NCBI RefSeq assembly: GCF_000003195.3
Contig: NC_012872.2
Coordinates: 7,378,001 to 7,442,000 of the forward strand
Source: Sorghum bicolor
Lineage: Eukaryota > Streptophyta > Magnoliopsida > Poales > Poaceae
DNA: 64,000 bases
Reading direction: 5' to 3'
Shown: positions 36,201 to 46,852 of the stretch, in pieces
Layout: every line of letters starts with the position of its first letter
Numbering within the stretch: the stretch's first letter is position 1
Made by a program: the position numbers and the translations under genes
The notes under the pieces: generated by a model
Seen by the model: the letters and a program-made list of their open reading frames with translations, nothing else
Database searches by the model: none
What the model was told of the DNA's origin: nothing

Positions 36201-38440
36201 TCATCATCGTCGGCAAGGCGAACAAAGCTCCGAAACCTCCCTGTAGCCTGTAGGACACGGCCGGGGCGTGGGGAGGAATGTCGCGGGCACCAAAATCACA
36301 TGACACTGTGACAGGGACACCGCAGATCATGCATGGCGCGGCAACTGCACTGCTACCTTGGATTGGAACAAGACGCCTTTGCCTCGTCGGCGTCCCCATC
36401 TTTCGCCTGTGCGTGCGTGTTGTGTTTTACTACATGGATCATGTATTTGCAGGCATCCATCTGCGTCGACGGATTTGATATTGTTCCCTAGTACTACTAG
36501 CATTGTGGCACGAGAAAGGCAGGCGTCATGGATACAATAATGCCACTACTTCGTGTCACTACGGTACTACTCCCTGTCTGTAGAATTGTACACTACTACT
36601 AGCAGTAAGGGCCTCCATCAGAGTCACGGACCGGCTGGGCACCCCACACACACACAAACAAACACACGTGTCGCCCTCTTGTCGAAACCAAAGATCTTTT
36701 TTTTTTTGGAGAAGATGGCCCGCTTTGTTCTTCACACACAGCGGCCCAATGGGTATCATTGATTATGGCTTTGCTAAAACGTCTATAATGGGCCTTATTC
36801 TTACTAATCAGGTGGGCTCCAAACCGTATGCGAGCGGCCTGGCCCAGATCCAGAGCACCTCCCCAGCGCTGTCGCCGGCGTGTATGTATGTGGTCGGCAC
36901 CGGCATGAGCGGCAACCAATGATCAACGTCGGTGGCATGTTTAATCCCCTTTCCCCGGCAAGTGTACGATCAATGCGACGGGATCGCCGCCGCACGTGGA
37001 CGGCTGGGTTGGCCATTATCCTGTCAAACTGGCCTGGTGCCGACCGCCGCACGCATCGGCACAACAGATCTCGGTGCGCACGGTCAGCGTCATTCGCGCC
37101 GGAACCGGAAGCCAATTGTGGCGGACAGCCTCGCGTGGGCGAGCACGACACGCGACGGAGACCCTTGTCGCGCGCGCTGCGCTGCGCCGGGGCCGCGACG
37201 ATCGGGTTGGGCCGACAGAGGCTAGCGGGCGCCGGGGCAGCAGCGGCGCTCGGCCCGGCCGGCACCACCGGCAGGCACGAGCGAGCCAACAGCTTGCCCC
37301 GCATGTCAGAGCGGCAGGCTGGCTGAGGGGTCTCAGCCAGCCTGCCGAGCCGTGCGCCGCTGCATGCATACCTGCCACTTGTGAGTGAGGCCGGGTCTTG
37401 CAATTAATTCCGGGGTTTGCCGACATACGGCCACGCCCTGTCGGCCCTTAAATACGCCCCTAACCGTTTCCCTAATAGTAGGATATATGCCACCGACGAC
37501 GCCTTCTTCACACTCGTACTCCAAGACCCGTGTACAGTGTACGAATACACCGATTCTTCGATCGATACCATGGTGCCCGTACGAAAGAGATTAAAATAAA
37601 CACTTGCAGCCATTGAGTAGTACGTCCTCACATGCGGAGATTATACAGCACCAGCCAGCCTAGTACGTCGCACACATATATCATTCCGCGCCGACCTGGT
37701 TATGAGAGCCGGTGTGCGTCGACGTGCGAGTTGTTACGAGCGGTTCACGATGTCGGCGTGCGATCGGCGCGGGCGCGGGCGCACGCGATCCCCCACGCCC
37801 ACCTTCCCCCAGTCGCCGGCGTTTCCACGTGATGGCACGCAGGAGGTGGCTGGGATCCAGACTGCCGCCCGCCCGCGCGGCCCCATGTTCCATGCTCTCC
37901 GCCCGTGGCTACGTGCACGCGCCGTGAGCTACCGAACGTCGTACTACTAGCATCACAAGCTTGTGCCTGCCCTGCGGAAACGTGGCACGCCGTGAGCTGT
38001 GCCCGCGGGCGAGCAAGATAACCACACACACTCTCACGACGGTCGTTCCTTGCAATTCGCAAAGGGTGGCGGTCACTAGTCGGCAGCTACAAACATCGTG
38101 TATAGAGTACTGGTGGCAAAATCATCCGACCGTAAAACTTGGCGCAGCAACAGGCCAACAGCGATGCGTGAGCGTGACAATGAGTTTTGGTTTTGGCCGT
38201 CGCATCCGTCCACACCAGTTTCCGTCACGATCCACGGACTCGCCCAGTCGGCCAGCAGCAGCCTAGGTGCGCTGCACATGAGATGAACACACGAGAAGAG
38301 AACTACAGAGGTCGCCGCACGGCGGCTGCGGCCTCTGGAGTCTGGATGCAATGCAAGTGCAACAGGCCACTTGCGTCGCCGCGCCGCGCTCCGTCCAGGC
38401 CACACCCTGGCACGAACCCGAGACCCCACCCGCCCCACTA
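33268..38440. other. Long intergenic interval, no supported gene
   Basis: Frames of 60-200 codons exist on both strands (for example 34,295-34,720 minus, 36,804-37,403 minus and 36,880-37,326 plus), but they overlap each other and lack motifs. The 36.8-38.1 kb part is GC-rich and leads into the promoter of the gene at 38.6 kb. No matched MITE ends were seen, which makes this the window's longest MITE-poor stretch. Confidence 0.4.
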
Positions 38441-38444
38441 CTCC

Positions 38445-38452
38445 TACAAAAG
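38445..38452 (+). promoter_or_regulatory. Candidate TATA-like element
   Basis: TACAAAAG lies 150 bp upstream of the ATG at 38,602. It is followed by a C-rich, CACTCACT-type leader typical of cereal 5' UTRs. It is a weak TATA match. Confidence 0.35.
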
Positions 38453-38601
38453 GGCCGCGCGCCCAAACCCCTCGGAGCTCCACTCCCACCACGACACTCA
38501 CTGTCTCACACACTCGCAGACTCACTCCACCTCGCCCGCGGCAGAGCACCCCGAAGGCCGAAGCAGAGGGCCGCGCGCCAGAGCCAGCCAGCCAGCCAGC
38601 C

Positions 38602-39117
38602 ATGAAGCGAACGAGGGCGCAGCAGCCCAAGGTCGAGGAGCCACAGGACCTCACCACCGCCGCCACCACCCCCGCCAACCCGAAGCCGCAGCGCCGGGCG
38701 AAACAACCGAGGCAGCCCAAGGCGGCGGTCGCGGGCGGCGCCAAGACGAAGCCGGGCGCCGCGGGTGCGCGCGTCGTCCCTGCGGCGTCCGTCGCCGCCG
38801 TAGCAGCAGCAGCAGCAGCAAATGCCGCCTCGTCAGCCGCGTCTTCGCCCGGCGGGGCGGAGATGATGGCGCCGACCGTGCCGGACGTGGGCGCCGGCGG
38901 GGAAAGAGGAGACGCGGACGACGCGCCCGCCGTGGACTGGGACCTCGACGACGACGCCGGGCTGGACGCGGCGGCGGCGTGGTGGACGTGGGGCGTCGAC
39001 GAGGAGAAGCTCCTCGGCTGGTTCCCCTTCGTCGAGGAGGACTTCCGGTGCGGCGGCGCCCGCGCCGGCGACGCCGAGGTTGCTGCCTTCGACCACGACA
39101 TTTGGAGCATCTGGTGA
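38602..39117 (+). CDS. Small acidic/Trp-rich protein of unknown function
   Basis: An intronless 171-aa reading frame starts at ATG 38,602 (context AGCCATGAAG). The frame is open further upstream, but that part lies in the apparent leader. The N-terminus is basic (KRTR at 2-5; QRRAKQPRQPK at 30-40), a possible nuclear signal. Residues 50-85 are Ala-rich. The C-terminal third is acidic and aromatic: DWDLDDDAGLD (112-122), WWTWGVDEEKLLGWFPFVEEDF (127-148) and a terminal FDHDIWSIW (163-171). The dense Trp/Phe/Asp pattern at the C-terminus looks conserved in character, as in short activation or interaction motifs, whereas the Ala/Pro part looks variable. I do not recognise the family. Codon use is strongly GC-biased like other grass single-exon genes. 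The antisense frame at 38,076-39,296 is regarded as a shadow. Confidence 0.65.
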   Translation: MKRTRAQQPKVEEPQDLTTAATTPANPKPQRRAKQPRQPKAAVAGGAKTKPGAAGARVVPAASVAAVAAAAAANAASSAASSPGGAEMMAPTVPDVGAGGERGDADDAPAVDWDLDDDAGLDAAAAWWTWGVDEEKLLGWFPFVEEDFRCGGARAGDAEVAAFDHDIWSIW

Positions 39118-39719
39118 ACCGAAAGGGAGAGAGAGGGGAAGCGAGTTGCCGTGCCGGTGGCGATGCTTCTTTTGCTGATCCTGCTCTGCGGCTGTGCCCA
39201 GGGTAGTGTTGTTCTGGCACAGGAACGGGGAATGCGGCGGAGAATGTGTGTAGGCGTGGTAGCTAGACGACTCGTAGATGAAATGTTAATGTGCATGTCA
39301 GCAATGGTGCAATTCCAAACGCGCTCTTCGTTGCGCCATTTGATCGTGCACCGTGGCTAACGTCCAGACGTGCTTGATTCGATGCATGCGCGGCTTCTTG
39401 GGTTTGTGTACAGCAGTGCTCAACAGCGCAATGAATCCAGGCTGCAATTGGAATCCAGGCACATCAGCGCCGAGAACTCGTGCTTACTGTATGCGATTGG
39501 GAGTATGTGCATGCTGCAATTAGATTCTGTGCAGGCAATTGGCGCAACGGGATTCCAATCTGCTGATCAAGTCCTCGTTTGTGTGTTGTGTGTGTCCATG
39601 TTTGTTTCTTCACGGGTTCCTCGGTGGAATATGCAAGTGCCCAGATAATGGGAGTGCCCTCCGAGGCTTTGTGCACAGTGCACTGCTGGAATTCTGTTTC
39701 GATATTTTACTAGGCGTTC
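39118..39719. other. 3' flank of the 38.6-kb gene
   Basis: The probable 3' UTR is followed by non-coding sequence. No convincing AATAAA signal or repeat terminus is seen. Confidence 0.4.
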
Positions 39720-39889
39720 CACCCAAAAGCCAATTTTTTAAGATTTCTTGTAGATCTTGGAAAATAATTAATTATACAGTTTATATATAAATTTTTAAGT
39801 CTATTTAATTTATAGTTAAATAATAATGACCAAATATAGACAAAAGTAATACAATAACATTTTTTTTACTTCCTCAGCCAAACAAGGCC
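39720..39889. mobile_element. Partial Tourist-like MITE
   Basis: The right end CAGCCAAACAAGGCC and some interior (TAATTATACAGTTTATATATAAA) are recognisable. The left terminus is missing. Confidence 0.55.
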
Positions 39890-39931
39890 TTAGTATTTCC
39901 TCGGTTCTAAAAGATTCTGGATATCATTCTA

Positions 39932-40173
39932 GGTCTTGTTTAGATGTGAAAAAATTTTGAATTTCGCTACGGTAGCACTTTTATTTTTTTTAATAAATAT
40001 TGTCCAATTATAGATTAACTATGGTCAAAAAATTCGTCTCGCGATTTATAGTTAAACCGTGTACTTAGTTTTTGTTTTCGTTTATATTTAATGCTTCATG
40101 CATTTGCCGTAAGATTCGATGTGACAGAGAATCTTTAAAACTTTTTAATTTTCGGGGTAAACTAAACAAGGCC
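39932..40173. mobile_element. Tourist-like MITE, GGCCTTGTTTAG family
   Basis: It runs from GGTCTTGTTTAGATGTG to GTAAACTAAACAAGGCC, 242 bp, with full-length interior. The short segment before it (TTTCCTCGGTTCTAAAAGA near 39,896) is a lone Stowaway-type end. Confidence 0.85.
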
Positions 40174-40912
40174 TTAAAGGAGTTAGTTTTTTTTGCTTCA
40201 CCTAAATAAATATATGTAAATATATTAATATTAATGCTCGTACCCCGTAAAAGAATACAAGATTGTAGAAACAATATATTTTTATAATAAATTTATTTAA
40301 AGCGATAAATTTGTGCATATATTAATAATACAAGCACAATTTCATCCAAATATATGTTTCACTCGAAAACAAACATTATATAATCGTAGGCGGTCAACAA
40401 ATTCAGGTTGTCCGCACCCCCAATGAAAAAAGAGCAAATTTGGATTCTTTGTCGTCGAGCACCAAATCAGTTATTTTTTCTTTGAACGCCCAAGTTTTGG
40501 CAACTAATTGTCCCTTAGATGATGGGCCTAAAAGAATGGCCTCCCCTCCTTTACGTGTCCTGTCGTTTTTTGTCGTTTATAGCAAAAATATCGTCAAGTT
40601 TTCTGTAATATATAGGCAGAGTTTGTTTTGTGATACTAGGCATACCGAACAAGGCAGCGTTTGGATCCATACGGATTTAAAAAATCTGGATAGAAAAAAT
40701 CATAAAAATCTAAGAATCTTATCAAACACCCTTGAATTTTACCGGATTCTAACATTTTTACACAAACATCTAAGTATCATCCGCGATTATTTTTATCCAG
40801 ATTCTAGATACTCATCCAGAATTGCCCGCGCTCTGTCTATGGTTTTAGTGCTCCGCTGCTCACTCTCATCTAATTGGCCGTCTCTAATCCCCATCATCAC
40901 CGGTAGTACTCA
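40174..40912. other. Intergenic, AT-rich
   Basis: No gene is recognised. The frame at 40,440-41,012 runs into the next MITE and is not considered real. Confidence 0.4.
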
Positions 40913-41255
40913 GGCCCTGTTTAGTTCCCCCCTCCACCCCCACAAAAATTTTTGTCCGTCACATCGAATCTTTGGACACATAAATGAAACATTAAATGTT
41001 GATAAAAAATAAAATAATTACACAGTTTGGTTGAAAATCGCGAGATAAATCTTTTAAGCCTAATTAGTCTATAATTAGCCTTAAGTGTTACAGTAACCCA
41101 CATATACTAATGACAAATTAATTATGCTTAATAGATTTGTCTTGGAGTTTCTAGACTAGCTATGTAATTTGTTTTTTTATTAGTCTCTAAAAACTTATTC
41201 AGACGTATCCGATGTGACACTTAAAAAAATTTTCATCTCCAATCTAAACGTGACC
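40913..41255. mobile_element. Tourist-like MITE, long form (about 343 bp)
   Basis: It begins GGCCCTGTTTAGTTCCC and ends CCAATCTAAACGTGACC. It shares the extra ACAAATTAATTATGCTTAAT and ATCCGATGTGACA blocks with 80-425, in inverse orientation. The right terminus has substitutions, so no exact duplication is seen. Confidence 0.8.
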
Positions 41256-41800
41256 TCACTATGGTTTCAGGACCAGAGCACGCACCGGCGGTATGGGCCG
41301 AAGGAGGCGCTGTGCTCGCGTCTTGCCGCAGTGCCGATCACCGGTACGTTCCGTGGTTGCAGAAAAGACGGTGCACGGTCGGATCGACGGGCGGCACGTA
41401 GCCATGGCGCAACGCTGTTGCAGCACGCGTGCATGTACGACTGCCGAAGCTTAGCGTGCTTTTCGACGGAGCACGTACGAGGGAACAGAGGCGGATTTCC
41501 TCGGATTCTCTTCTGGAGTGACGTGACGAGGAGTAGGAGTACTCCTATGAGCTACTACTAGCTGCCTGTTGCGACGCGCCCGCCCCGGCCCGGACGCCCG
41601 ATCAATCACGGTCGGGTGCTGTAGCGTTCGTGGCAACGCACGCTGCCGCCGTGACGTGACACGAGCTCGTACTGCCAGCGGTTACTGTAGCTGTACCACG
41701 CGCACGCGGTCTTGTCGCCTTTGCAAACTCATGATCCCAAGCTCCACGGTAAGCCACTGCCTGTTCACCACGACGCAACGCTCCGTGTGTGTTTCCCTCG
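41256..41800. other. Intergenic, GC-rich
   Basis: Overlapping frames on both strands, none with a recognised motif. Confidence 0.4.
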
Positions 41801-42151
41801 TAGCATTTCCAACAACTTAGTATTTCATTCAACCAAATTTGTTAAAAGCATAAAAATCCTCCTCCAACAACTCTTTATCTCAACTTGCTAAATTTTCCAA
41901 GTTGCTATCCAGAGGTTTCTACTGTCGAGATTTATCAAGTTGCTATCCCAAGTTGTTATCTCGAGCACAACTTGTTGGAGACACATATTCTTTTACCAAG
42001 TGAGCGGGTCACATCTGTGATCCTCTATTTTTACCAAGTGAGAATAGCAACTTATTGAAGACACATCTTTTTTTCTTTTGCTAAACAATTTAGCAACTTG
42101 CTGTAACTAAAGATTTGACAAGTGAACTTTAACAAGTTGTTGGAGATGCTC
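41801..42151. mobile_element. MITE with GAGCATCTCCAACAACTTG-type ends (about 350 bp)
   Basis: The left end is TAGCATTTCCAACAACTTAG; the right end is the complement GAGCATCTCCAACAACTTG. The interior has further CAACTTGTT/AAGTTGCTA repeats. The right end abuts the next MITE, so the duplication cannot be read. Confidence 0.7.
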
Positions 42152-42385
42152 GGCCGTATTTAGTTAGAAAAATTTCGCGACACTATAGCATTTTCGTTTA
42201 TTTGTGTTAATTATTATCTAACTATAGATTAATTAAATTAAAAGATTCGTCTCGTAAATTTTAATTAAACTTTGCAATTATTTTTTATTTTCATCTATAT
42301 TTAATACTTTATGCATGCGTCTTAAAATTTGATATGATGAAGAATCTTGAAAAATTTTGGATTCTAAAATGAAAGTAAGCAAGGC
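42152..42385. mobile_element. Tourist-like MITE, diverged
   Basis: It begins GGCCGTATTTAGTTAG and ends AAGTAAGCAAGGCC. The interior (GACACTATAGCATTTTCGTT) matches the family. Confidence 0.7.
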
Positions 42386-42712
42386 CTTACACCTTAGTGT
42401 CGGAGCCAAGCAGTGTAAGCGGCTGCCATACAGGGCTGGGGAGAACACGGTGCGGCGAACGGCACTGGGAAAGGACGCCGCTACGCTACTGCACTTGATC
42501 TGCCCGAAGCCACGCACGCCGCACAGCATTATGGATGTCTCGGTTCCTAGCTCGTTCGCCGTCGCATGCTGGCTCGTTTATGGGCAGAGCCGCAGAGGCC
42601 GTAGGCGGCCGCACTCGCATGCGCAATCCATGAGACCATCGCGTGCCCCCCGCTTTCGCTTTTACGGACCCGCTAGGGCTGGCTCATGATCGTTTGACTT
42701 GCAATTCACTGA

Positions 42713-42956
42713 GGCCTTGTTTAGTTCCAAAAAAATTTTGTAAATTTTTTTTAAATTCTCCGTCACATCGAATCTTTAGACGCATGTATGGAGTATTATA
42801 TATAGACGAAAATAAAAACTAATTATATAGTTTGGTCGGAATTGATGAGATAAATCTTTTGAGCCTAGTTAGTCCATGATTGGACAATATTTGTCACAAA
42901 CAAACAAAAGTGCTACCGTACGTGTTTTGCAAAAATTTTAGGAACTAAACAAGACC
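42713..42956. mobile_element. Tourist-like MITE, GGCCTTGTTTAG family
   Basis: It runs from GGCCTTGTTTAGTTCC to GGAACTAAACAAGACC, 244 bp, with complete interior. The flanks are TGA on the left and TAA on the right. Confidence 0.87.
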
Positions 42957-45430
42957 TAAACAAAACGTACTCTACCACCAGATTGGCAGCTGGAGCTATG
43001 GTGGCCCGGTGGGGTGGGGTGAGGGGAGAGAGATGGAACGGTCGGTCGTTCGGTCGGTCACTGATGATTCGGTCGTTTGTTCGGTTCTTGTCCGAAGAGC
43101 TGTTGTTGCCAATCATTAGCAGCTGGAGATTGCGCAGCCTTTTTCCAGCTACTCCTAATTTCCATGCTTATATTCAGCAGCGAAAATAGGACCATAATAC
43201 CATACCTACTGCCGGGGGCTGTAAGAAATCATGCTCGGGGGCAAAAAAAAGCCTGAAACAAACAACTAGCATATCAGAACAGCATGTCGATTTACTGGTA
43301 TCACATCGGCTTCTCTTTCAAGGACCGATCCTTCTGATAAGAAAATTCAGCAAACGATAAAAATCCTAGGGCGGCACCGGAAACTGATCTTTCGAAGGTG
43401 TACGCATGACACGGTCGACATCCATCCATCCATCCTTGTCCATATCCCACTGCATCATATCCGCGAGACGCCGGGCACGCCCACTGCCGTGAGCCCAAAG
43501 ATCGACTGCGGCTCCACGACGAATCCGCAGTGTCGGCAGGCTGGTAGTACGATACGGACGCCCGTTCGGCGCGCCGTGCCAGCGCAAGCCACCATAAACG
43601 GCGCTGTCCAGCTGCCTGCCACGGCCGTCCGGCTTCGAAAAGGAAATCCCCGGCACGTACCGCGCGCCCCACTGTCAGTCAGGTAGTACCTACTACTACT
43701 AGTGAGTGGTGACTGGTGAGCGCGCGCGCGCGCGGTCCATGCGATCCGCGACTGCCGGCCGCCGTGGGTGGGGTGGGGTGGGGTGGGGCTGGACTGTTGG
43801 TGGGCACGGACAGCCGGCGGGGCGGCCGGGCAGGCAGGCAGCCCACGGGCGCTCCAGCGCGGCGACGGACGACAGCCGCGGCCGGTTGGCGCGGTCGGGC
43901 GTGCGTGCACGCTAAAGTTTTCTCGGCTGGCACGGTGGACCATGGATCAGGGTCACGTGACGGGTGCGGGCGGATTGGATTGGATTGGATTGCGTCCTAC
44001 GAGAAGCCAGCGTGCGCGCGGCCGCGGCAGTCGGCAAGGGCAGGGGACGTGGGCGGTGGGGAGCCATGCGATCGGTTGGGTTTGGCGCCATGCTTCTCGT
44101 GCGCCGGCCGCCGCCGGTACCCTCGGCGACACTGACCGCCACGGGACCACGGCCAGGCGACAACAGCCAGGGATTCTGAGATTTGAGATGGCGACGGGAC
44201 GACCCGCCGGCACACACGCCACGATGCACGAGATTGCACGGACGGACAGGCCGACCGCCTCACCACATGTGAAGCCGGCTCTGCCAGGATCGAAAAGACG
44301 GATCACCATCGTTTACGCCCGGACATCGTCAGAAGGAAGAAAACTGCAGGCCCTAGTAATACGTCCACCGTCCAGTCTTTTGTTTTGCATGGGGTTGATT
44401 GACGAGGGATTTACTGTAGCCGTAAATCTTCTTGTTGCCCGTTCTCCCCGCGGTAAAAACAGGACGCCTCCTGCTGCGACAAATAAACAAGTACCGTACG
44501 TGCCACACCACGCCAATGCAACAGGCTGTAAAGATCGGTTTCCGCAGGCAGTTGCACCGCTTTTGAAGCAATGCGTTGATGGGTCTGGTCGTCGGCCTCG
44601 GATCTCGATCGCGGAGACGAAGGCTGTGCTGCTCTGTTGCTGGGTCAGGTGCGGCACGCGGACGCGGTGACGGCCAGCTCGCCGGAAGCAGCAGGCGGGC
44701 CCGCCTGACTCCGCTCGATTTCATGGCGGTACGGCGCCGTCCTTTCTTGTCAGAAGGGCCCTCGACGCGCGGGGCTCCCGTCGCCGCGCACTGCAGTCAC
44801 CTCGTGTAGGGTCCCGGCCCACCTCACGCGACGTGACCGTGGGAAAGGAGGACGTTTCGCCGCAGAGGGAACGGCAGAGAACTGCACGGATTCTGCGCGT
44901 GATGATGGCTTTTCGGCGCGCTTCCCGCCGGCCGGCCCTGCGCTGCGCCGTAGCGGGGTGCACGCTCGCGCCCAGGGGGCAATCGTGGCCCTGGTAATCG
45001 TGTTCTGGCAACGAGCACGAAGAGCCCGGAGCGCGGGACGCCCGTAGCGGGAAGCGAAACGGGGCTGCCCACGTCGCGACGGGATGTGGCCAAGGCCGTG
45101 CCCGTGCTGCGTCGGCAAATGCCCGGGCCGTGCGCCTCGTGGGCGGAGTCGGCGCCTCGAGCGCCACGAAAAGGTTCGGACACACCGGGGTGGCCGCGAT
45201 CTGGCCTGTCCCCGTCGCGTGGCGCTCGACGACTCTGACCCGCCCAGACCTCGGGGACCGTGCCCTTGCACCGCGAGGCTGAGCGCGACGTGACATGACG
45301 GAGCGGCGTTCTCGTTCGGCGCCGAACACCACGTCGTTTTCGGGCAGAGGCGGCAGTGAAGAGATGGAGCAGTTGGCTATGCAAGCAATCAGCATCCTCT
45401 CGTTGTCGTTGAACCTATCACCGGGAGATA
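42957..45430. other. GC-rich intergenic region, no supported gene
   Basis: 43.4-45.4 kb is strongly GC-rich. Frames of 100-300 codons occur in several registers on both strands at the same place (43,768-44,670 plus; 44,721-45,437 minus), with Arg/Pro/Ala-rich translations and no domain. A CCATC microsatellite is at about 43,420-43,436 and a GGTGGGGTGG run at about 43,768-43,785. A captured gene fragment cannot be excluded. Confidence 0.4.
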
Positions 45431-45590
45431 AAGACAAAAATTTTAGTTTGTTGGACTAATAAGTCATGATTAAAAATAATGCTAGTTGATATTTTTAGAA
45501 GAAAAAAAAACACTACCAAAAGCAAGGTCAATTAAAGCTAAGTTCTAGACTATAAGGCAAGTGATTAAAGCCAAGTTATACATGAACTTA

Positions 45591-46649
45591 TTAGAGGGTT
45601 TAAACATGAACTCATTATGGTCTAAGATAATTTTTTTTCCTATTTCTATTTACAACACTTGCATTTAAATCCACCACTAACTATGTATTTGTGCCTAGCT
45701 TTATGCTTGCATGAGAGCTAAGCTATCATGTCTCTTGTTTTCTCTTCTTAATATCCGCATTAGCTTAGCTAAAAGTCTATTATAGTACCGGCTTTAAATG
45801 GTGAATTAGAGCTACGCACAAGCCTTTGGTGAATTTTACGTTTGGGCACTAACCGACTTCTAGATCCACAGCCCATTGTATTCATGAATGGGCCCTGTGT
45901 TTGGCATGGGCCCTAAAATCGCATGAACCTTTTATTTATAGAAAAAATACGTATAAGGTTTGTATCTCCAAATAAATTTATTAAAAATATAAATTTAAAG
46001 ATCTTTTCAAGAATATGTATCATACATATTAATTTTTTTAAATATATATTTAGTCAAATTTGGTTCTCTGGAATTGGGAACGATAATTATTTTTGGAGAA
46101 AGAAATGGCAGACTGAAAAGACTTGAGGAACGACAATGTGACAATAGGTAAACTTAAATGTCAAAAACATTTGTCGCGACAATGATCACTCCAGCTCAAG
46201 ATTGTTCCATCTCATTTCGTACCGTGTTCATTCGTCATAAGGGCCTCCTTAGAAGTTTAGCCCGTCATTGAATAGTAGGCTAAATTTGTACTATTTTTTT
46301 TTAATAATATGTTCTATACTTATCAATTATTAGCATCTACTCCCTACATCCCAAATTGTAAGTCATTCCAAGATTTTTAGAGAGTCAAAGCATTTTCATG
46401 TTTGACCAAATTTATATAGAAAAATACTAAGATTTGTAACGTAAAGTGAATATATTATGAAAATATAATTAAGGAAGAATCTAATGATACTTAGTTGATA
46501 TCATAATAATAATTATTATTTTATCCTATAAATTTGGTCAAACTTAGAAAAGTTTGACTTTCCAAGATTCTTAGAATGACTTACAATTTGGGATGGAGGG
46601 AGTATTAGTTTCTATTAGACCATAATGAGTTCATGTTTAAACCCTCTAA
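45591..46649. repeat. Perfect 35-bp inverted repeats enclosing about 1 kb
   Basis: The segment at 45,591-45,625 (starting TTAGAGGGTTTAAACATG) is the exact reverse complement of 46,615-46,649. Weaker similarity continues outward (CATGAACT motifs). The enclosed DNA is AT-rich, non-coding, and contains a nested Stowaway-like MITE. It looks like a non-autonomous DNA transposon, but outer termini and duplication were not resolved. Confidence 0.7.
46340..46602. mobile_element. Stowaway-like MITE (263 bp), TSD TA, nested
   Basis: TA at 46,338-46,339 and 46,603-46,604. Ends CTCCCTACATCCCAAATTGT and the complement CTCCCTCCATCCCAAATTGT, long near-perfect inverted repeats. Confidence 0.85.
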
Positions 46650-46726
46650 TTGGCATCCAAAACATGAACTAAATTTTAGTTTAGTCCACCTAAAAAGGCC
46701 CAACTCCAACGCTAAAGACTCAATCT

Positions 46727-46732
46727 TTTATT
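46727..46732 (-). terminator. Polyadenylation signal AATAAA of the alpha-glucosidase gene
   Basis: On the minus strand AATAAA (context GCAATAAAAG) lies about 120 nt past the TAG stop at 46,853-46,855, a normal position for a plant near-upstream element. Confidence 0.6.
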
Positions 46733-46852
46733 GCAACAATGCTTAGGAAGATTCTCTGTGTACTCTGCTCCTTGCACAGAGCACTCCCGGATGACACAAA
46801 TAGAACACGTCTTAAGCGAATTCATGGAGATGGAAGCACATCACCACTTGAC

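Noticed and set aside
36804..37403. 199-codon minus-strand frame
   Set aside because: Same GC-rich pattern with competing frames in several registers; no conserved motif.
38076..39296. 406-codon minus-strand frame
   Set aside because: It is antisense to the 171-aa gene. The translation is Arg/Ala/Ser-rich without motif, and GC-rich coding DNA commonly leaves the opposite strand open.
43768..45437. Frames of 300 codons (plus) and 238 codons (minus)
   Set aside because: The translations are compositionally biased and overlap each other; no domain or gene structure could be argued.
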